In this document: positions 59,751-64,000 of the stretch, one piece after another | Layout: every line of letters starts with the position of its first letter | Position numbering within the stretch: the first letter of the stretch is position 1 | Origin: Nitrosospira sp. 56-18 | GTDB taxonomy: Bacteria > Pseudomonadota > Gammaproteobacteria > Burkholderiales > Nitrosomonadaceae | Direction: 5' to 3' | Length of the DNA stretch: 64,000 nucleotides | Assembly: GCA_001899235.1 (NCBI GenBank) | Contig: MKVR01000002.1 | Coordinates: forward strand, 62,001-126,000 | Notes under the pieces: model-generated | Database searches by the model: none | What the model was told of the DNA's origin: nothing | The model's input: the letters and a program-made list of their open reading frames with translations, nothing else | Program-made: the position numbers and the translations under genes

Positions 59751-61414
59751 CAGTGCGCCTGGCGGGCAAGGCCGGGTACCGTCATGCGTTGGGCAAGCTC
59801 GATCTCCGCCGCTAATTGCTTTTTATCGATTTTCCCGGCGGGACTGAGTGGCAACTGCCGGTAATAACGCAGATACTCCGGAAGTTTGTTTATTTCCAGG
59901 CCCTGTTTGTGCAGGTAGCCAGTGAATTGCGATAGCGATGGACGCTCCATTCCCTCCCGTAATACCAGGCAGAGGCAGACCCGATGCCCCAGGTCCGGAT
60001 CGGCAACCGGTACACAGGCTGCGCTGACGACAGCCGGATGGGAAGCAGCAATATCTTCGATCTGAGCGGGGCTGATATTGACGCCCCCACGAATGATGAT
60101 CTCTTTTTTCCGCCCGGAGAGCACGAGATAGCCCTTGTCGTCGATCAGGCCAAGATCCCCGGTATAGACCCATCCTTCTCCATCCCGGTATCGTTCGTCC
60201 AATTCTGGCGCACTGACGTATTGCATGGGACTCAGCGGACCCCGGGCGGCAATTTCACCGATGCAGCCCCGCGGTATTTCCTGTTTCTGGTCATCGACTA
60301 TCCGGATGGAGCAAACCTCGGGATTGGGACGTCCTGCTTTGCGGAAAATGGTTTCCGGATCGTCGTCGAGCATGGTATGGCAATTAATGCCATCCGCCGA
60401 ACCGTACAAGCCGATGAAGCCGCATCGGAATGCCTCGGTACAGCGGCGGATGGATGCCTCATCGATTTTTGCCCCGCCGCTGATGATGGCGACCAGGCTG
60501 GAAGTATCAGCCTTGGCCAGCGCCGGATCCGCTGCGATACGCTGGAACATGGTGGGAACGCCCAGGATATGAGTGGGCCTCAGCTTTGCAATGGCTCGAA
60601 TGGCGATGGCAACATCGAATTGCGGCAGTACGGCAACCGATCCACCCAGCCAGGATAAAACACCAGACGTCGCAGTCGAGCCGAACGCCGTGCCCAGCGG
60701 CATCAGGTAGAGCCCGCTGAAAGTGCTTCCTTGGGGATGTATTCGCCGCAGAAAGCGCCCTCTTCCTCCGGCCAGCGCGTTGTGGGAATATGCAACCCAT
60801 TTCGGCTCTGATTCCGTTCCGGACGATATCAGGAAGCGAGCGGGCGAATCGGGATAAACCGCTGGTAATTCATCAGGTTCGATAGATTTCGCGCGAAGCA
60901 GATCTTCCAGCGTATGCCAGCCTTGCCGGGGGTTCCCATCCACGACCAGAATGCGAAGCGACAGCAGCGTCGGCCGCAGTGATTCGATCAATTCGCAAAG
61001 ATCGGTCTTTGTGTGTTCCTGCTCGACAATAATGACGCGTGCATCACACCGCCTCAGCAGGGACTGTATATCGAGGCGGCCGCGACCCGGCGGAAAGGGG
61101 GCGGCAATCGCGCCAAGCGCCGCGGCGGCGAGATCGATTGCGCAACACCGCCAACTGTTGGGAAGCTGGTATGCGATAACGTCGCCCGCGACAACCCCTC
61201 GCGCCCTGAAACCGTTCGCCAGCCGATGGACTTTGCTCAATAGCTGCATGTAGGTGACAGTTTCATCGAGGCTGATTACTGCCGGACCGTCGGGATGCCT
61301 CCACGCATGCTCGACAAACAGCTCATACAGGGATTTATTGGGATAGATTCCATCCCTGACCCACTGGCTGCGAACCTTCTCGGGAACCAGATCCACGATG
61401 CCTGAATGATTCAT
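59750..61414 (-). CDS. Acyl-AMP ligase (ANL superfamily)
   Basis: A 554-residue adenylating enzyme. The phosphate-binding loop is the unusual SSGTESEPKWVAYSH. GLYGSADGINCHT, YTGDLGLIDDKGYLVLSGRK and the C-terminal LPLSPAGKIDKKQL with the catalytic Lys are present. It would activate a carboxylic acid as acyl-AMP. The ATG at 61414 overlaps the stop of the CaiB/BaiF gene (ATGA). Close to the sulfur-carrier gene, it may provide the acyl group that is thiolated. Confidence 0.9.
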   Translation of the reverse strand: MNHSGIVDLVPEKVRSQWVRDGIYPNKSLYELFVEHAWRHPDGPAVISLDETVTYMQLLSKVHRLANGFRARGVVAGDVIAYQLPNSWRCCAIDLAAAALGAIAAPFPPGRGRLDIQSLLRRCDARVIIVEQEHTKTDLCELIESLRPTLLSLRILVVDGNPRQGWHTLEDLLRAKSIEPDELPAVYPDSPARFLISSGTESEPKWVAYSHNALAGGRGRFLRRIHPQGSTFSGLYLMPLGTAFGSTATSGVLSWLGGSVAVLPQFDVAIAIRAIAKLRPTHILGVPTMFQRIAADPALAKADTSSLVAIISGGAKIDEASIRRCTEAFRCGFIGLYGSADGINCHTMLDDDPETIFRKAGRPNPEVCSIRIVDDQKQEIPRGCIGEIAARGPLSPMQYVSAPELDERYRDGEGWVYTGDLGLIDDKGYLVLSGRKKEIIIRGGVNISPAQIEDIAASHPAVVSAACVPVADPDLGHRVCLCLVLREGMERPSLSQFTGYLHKQGLEINKLPEYLRYYRQLPLSPAGKIDKKQLAAEIELAQRMTVPGLARQAH

Positions 61415-63312
61415 TTGAAGCTCCAGGGAGAATTGACTTTTGTGTAAGAACCGGGACTGAGGCCTGGCTGCAGAAGTTCTATGCCATGCAGGTCTGCGAG
61501 GTCTTCGATAACCACGGCTGCCGGAACATCCGCCTCTCCGAGGATCTGGACCCATTCGTCCGCTGTCCTCGATAGAAACAGATCCCTCAGGTGCGAAAAC
61601 CCTTCTTCCTCCATGCCGACACCCGCTCCAAGGGTCGCTTCGAGGGTTTCAACCAACCGCGTCACCATCTTCCGGTCGCGGCACTCGACGGCAATTTTCC
61701 CCTGCCTGGTGGCATAGATGGCGTCGATCATGCTTTGCGGGGGCGGACTGATGCGGGATAGGTTGTACAAACCATCAAAATCATCCGCGCAAAGCAGCGT
61801 TGCTGCACTCATCAGTGACGACGTCACTCTCCCAGCGACATTATTCATGCATCGGTTGAGTAGCGCGACCGTGATTCCCTGTGCCGAAACCACGCCTCCG
61901 AGCACATCGAGAATGGTAAAAAGGGAACCGCAATGCGTACCCGAGGCTTCGGCGATCTTCCCGGCTACGCCTGAATAGGCCTGAGCCATGAAATCCGTAC
62001 CGGGCATTGAATTCGATGGACAGAGCGCCGGCCTGTCCGTTGCCCAGCCGGCGGCATAGGCATAAATCAGGGAAGGATTGATGGCAGTCAAGGCTTCCTC
62101 GTCCAGATTCAATAACAACGCCTTGCCCGGCGCCCAGTTATGCAGAAATACGTCGGCCCCCTGCGCCAGTTCCTTGATTTCCGTTTGTCCGTACGGAGAC
62201 TTGATGTCGATTTCCCGAATGGTTTTTAGCCGGTTGAGCGCATCGAAGCGAGCGGAACAGCCCTCGGCCATGGGCGGCATGCCTCGGAGTGGATCTCCCC
62301 CAGGCGGTTCTATGCGGATAACCTCCGCACCGAGGAGAGCGAGCAGGTGCCCCGCGAGCGGACCTTGTATCCTGCGGCAGGATTCGACGACGATGATGCC
62401 GCTCAGGGGCAGATCACTGGTGATCCTGCTCAATGGCCTGCCGCTGGGGTTTCCCTCGAAAACAAACTCCCACGGGCCTTGAGACCAGATGTGCCTGCTG
62501 TCGTCATCCCCTGCCCTTTCCTGGAGAGAACGCACCGGGCAAATAGCCATGCCGGTACTGGCACAGACCTGAGCAATGTGGTGATAGGTGAAATGCGATA
62601 TGGCATCGACTAATTCATCGGGCAGCGGGGACATGGCCTTCGCATATCGCATCAGGAAAGCTGTCCACCCCTTGCCGGCAGCCGCCGCACTTACGCCGAG
62701 TTCCGACCAGAATTTTTTCCAGGGTCCGGCATCGAGTGTTTCCAGCTCGAAAACGACGCCATCCAGCGAGGTGAAGGGAGGACAGGCCCGGCTTGGGACA
62801 CAGCCTGGCGACAGCCTCTCCGGGGATTCCGAGGCGGTTGCCCCCGCGATATATTGCCCCACGCTCAGCAGGGCCGCGGAAGCCATCGAAACATTGCTGC
62901 TGGATACCGAAAGGCCGCGCAACTGGCCAATGGAAGCGGCAGCGCCCCCCTGCAGCGCCAGTGCGGCGGTCAGCGTCGAAACGTAGCGGAGGTCCAGCGG
63001 CCGGGACTTGCCGCCGGCTCGTCCATGGACGGACATCAGCCCGCAAGCTGCCTGCATGGTATTTTCGGTCACTGATGCCTGTTTCGAAGCATCGTGCCAC
63101 CTCGTCACCCTGCACGCGACAGGCATGGTGAGGGGAGTTTCGAATTCAAAGGAAAACACCGCGTTGTCCGGACAGCTTTCGATCGATCCCACTTCCATGC
63201 CCAATGCGGCCGACTGGTAAAAAAGGGAAGAGGCCATGGCGGCAAAATCAGGCGCCGGGCTTTTCAGTCCCGTTATCGCACAGCCACTCAGCGCACGATC
63301 CGGATGATTCAT
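61411..63312 (-). CDS. Double-length CaiB/BaiF CoA-transferase-like protein
   Basis: About 633 residues, longer than the usual 400. The C-terminal half is a recognisable family III CoA transferase (LSGIIVVESCRRIQGPLAGH, LALLGAEVIRIEPPGGDPLR, DVFLHNWAPGKA) with the catalytic Asp in GTDFMAQAYSGV. The N-terminal half shows weaker CaiB-like features and no such Asp. ATG 63312 has GGAGG 10 bases upstream; ATG 63351, overlapping the previous gene, is also possible. It may transfer CoA or shape the acyl intermediate. Confidence 0.85.
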   Translation of the reverse strand: MNHPDRALSGCAITGLKSPAPDFAAMASSLFYQSAALGMEVGSIESCPDNAVFSFEFETPLTMPVACRVTRWHDASKQASVTENTMQAACGLMSVHGRAGGKSRPLDLRYVSTLTAALALQGGAAASIGQLRGLSVSSSNVSMASAALLSVGQYIAGATASESPERLSPGCVPSRACPPFTSLDGVVFELETLDAGPWKKFWSELGVSAAAAGKGWTAFLMRYAKAMSPLPDELVDAISHFTYHHIAQVCASTGMAICPVRSLQERAGDDDSRHIWSQGPWEFVFEGNPSGRPLSRITSDLPLSGIIVVESCRRIQGPLAGHLLALLGAEVIRIEPPGGDPLRGMPPMAEGCSARFDALNRLKTIREIDIKSPYGQTEIKELAQGADVFLHNWAPGKALLLNLDEEALTAINPSLIYAYAAGWATDRPALCPSNSMPGTDFMAQAYSGVAGKIAEASGTHCGSLFTILDVLGGVVSAQGITVALLNRCMNNVAGRVTSSLMSAATLLCADDFDGLYNLSRISPPPQSMIDAIYATRQGKIAVECRDRKMVTRLVETLEATLGAGVGMEEEGFSHLRDLFLSRTADEWVQILGEADVPAAVVIEDLADLHGIELLQPGLSPGSYTKVNSPWSFK

Positions 63313-63344
63313 ATTCCTGTTTCCCTCCATTGAGGCCGGCCGGA

Positions 63345-63620
63345 TCAGCATCCCCCGGCGACAGCGGGCAGGATGGTCAATAAATCTCCGTCCTTCAGGC
63401 TCGTGAGAAGGCCTTCGCGAAAACGGATGTCATCATCATTCACGTACAGGTTGATGAAACGATGCGCCTTTCCCTCGGCGATCAATTTCTCCCTGACGCC
63501 GGGATACTGCTGCTCCATCTGTTCGATGACTTCGAGAACGTTGAAACCGGTGATTTCGACGCGTTTCTGATTGTCGGTAAGAGGCCTCAAGATGGTCGGG
63601 ATATTCACGGTTACTGGCAT
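63345..63620 (-). CDS. ThiS/MoaD-family sulfur carrier with Gly-Gly-Cys end
   Basis: A 91-residue beta-grasp protein: MPVTVNIPTILRPLTDNQKR, HRFINLYVNDDDIRFREGLL and LKDGDLLTILPAVAGGC. The C-terminal Gly-Gly would carry sulfur as a thiocarboxylate, but one Cys follows it and must be removed first. AAGGAG precedes the ATG. A JAMM peptidase gene lies just upstream, the likely processing enzyme. It resembles CysO, QbsE and PdtH type carriers rather than MoaD of molybdopterin synthesis. Confidence 0.93.
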   Translation of the reverse strand: MPVTVNIPTILRPLTDNQKRVEITGFNVLEVIEQMEQQYPGVREKLIAEGKAHRFINLYVNDDDIRFREGLLTSLKDGDLLTILPAVAGGC

Positions 63621-63799
63621 GGCTGCTCCTTCCTGGAATTTTTAATCAATTTTTTAATCGGTAAAAAAGCTGCTATTGCATAATAAGTAGCTGCGTATCG
63701 AGGATCCGGGTTCAGGAAAGCCGGCCGGCATGTGCACGTTCATTCACGGCTTCCCCGGAATAAAAGGCAGAAATTGAAGCCAACGCGTAATTTGAACGC
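63621..63799 (-). promoter_or_regulatory. Gap upstream of sulfur-carrier gene
   Basis: A 180-base AT-rich gap separates the JAMM peptidase and sulfur-carrier genes, both on the minus strand. It could hold a promoter for the downstream genes; I cannot point to a convincing -35/-10 pair. Confidence 0.3.
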
Positions 63800-64000
63800 T
63801 CAGGTCATCGTTGCCAGTTCGCCATCCGATTGATACAAATTCAGCATCCTGATGCGCTCTTCGGTAACCATTCCGTCCGCGATGCGGAAGCTGCGAATTT
63901 CCTCCTCATACCTGGAATCCGTCGGAATAATCACGTAGTGGGCACTGGGTTCCATCGCATGCTTGACATCGGCATGGCTCGGATAGGCCGGTGCATGGGT
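63800..64000 (-). CDS. Mec-like JAMM (M67) metallopeptidase, partial
   Basis: The C-terminal 66 residues of a minus-strand gene cut by the window edge. The visible part reads THAPAYPSHADVKHAMEP, SAHYVIIPTDSR, EEIRSFRIADGMVTEERI. This matches the Mec/JAMM family around the S-X-X-D end of the His-X-His-X7-Ser-X2-Asp zinc motif; the two His lie just outside the window. Mec peptidases process sulfur-carrier proteins. The stop is TGA at 63800-63802. Confidence 0.8.
   Translation of the reverse strand, partial: THAPAYPSHADVKHAMEPSAHYVIIPTDSRYEEEIRSFRIADGMVTEERIRMLNLYQSDGELATMT

Overview
The window looks like a chromosomal segment of a betaproteobacterial ammonia oxidiser of the Nitrosospira/Nitrosomonadaceae type. 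This is inferred from gene content: a complete System I cytochrome c maturation operon, multihaem c-type cytochromes, haem A synthase, copper and nickel homeostasis genes, a PEP-CTERM exported protein, and guaB-guaA and ftsB-eno neighbourhoods typical of Betaproteobacteria. No rRNA, tRNA or CRISPR array was recognised.

Layout. 1-3.4 kb: end of a DUF72 gene, then two KGG-repeat stress proteins flanking an OmpA-type exported protein. 3.5-3.85 kb: a short inverted-repeat (MITE-like) element. 3.85-6.9 kb: a copper export unit (copA, copZ-like chaperone, csoR) behind a promoter/operator. 7.1-9.2 kb: two multihaem cytochrome c genes. 9.3-13.4 kb: a SulP transporter and a TonB-dependent receptor with a Fur-like palindrome. 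13.4-16.7 kb: small exported and hypothetical proteins. 16.9-23.8 kb: a metal ABC transporter divergent from a second TonB receptor, followed by nikR and a Tat-exported beta-carbonic anhydrase; the divergent intergenic region carries an ordered set of GTATGA/TCATAC half-sites. 23.9-28.7 kb: ftsB, eno, pyrG, an L,D-transpeptidase and tadA. 29-31.8 kb: PEP-CTERM protein, a Cys-rich small protein and a DUF5996 protein. 32.1-39.5 kb: ccmABCDEFGHI. 39.7-45.5 kb: ctaA, smpB, ratA, an RnfH-family gene, guaB and guaA with a terminator. 45.6-46.9 kb: truncated IS5-type transposase and a FitAB/VapBC-type toxin-antitoxin pair. 47.2-52.3 kb: small stress proteins (Lmo0937-type, CsbD, BON lipoprotein), an orphan sulfate-binding protein and a hybrid histidine kinase. 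52.4-56.3 kb: an outer-membrane channel / GH88-like hydrolase / His-rich amidohydrolase operon.

The most interesting region is the right end (57.2-64.0 kb). On the minus strand it encodes a JAMM (Mec-like) metallopeptidase cut by the window edge, a ThiS/MoaD-like sulfur carrier whose C-terminus is GG capped by an extra Cys, a double-length CaiB/BaiF protein, an acyl-AMP ligase, an acyl-CoA dehydrogenase and an MFS exporter. Four genes from the sulfur carrier onward are translationally coupled or nearly so. This is the logic of thiocarboxylic-acid metallophore pathways (pyridine-2,6-dithiocarboxylate, thioquinolobactin). I infer that it makes and exports a thiocarboxylated small molecule, possibly a Cu or Fe chelator; the product is not known from the sequence.

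Metal handling recurs through the window: copper efflux under a CsoR-type site, probable nickel control by NikR, a Fur-like site, two TonB receptors and the putative thiocarboxylate cluster, alongside the ccm genes that serve haem proteins.
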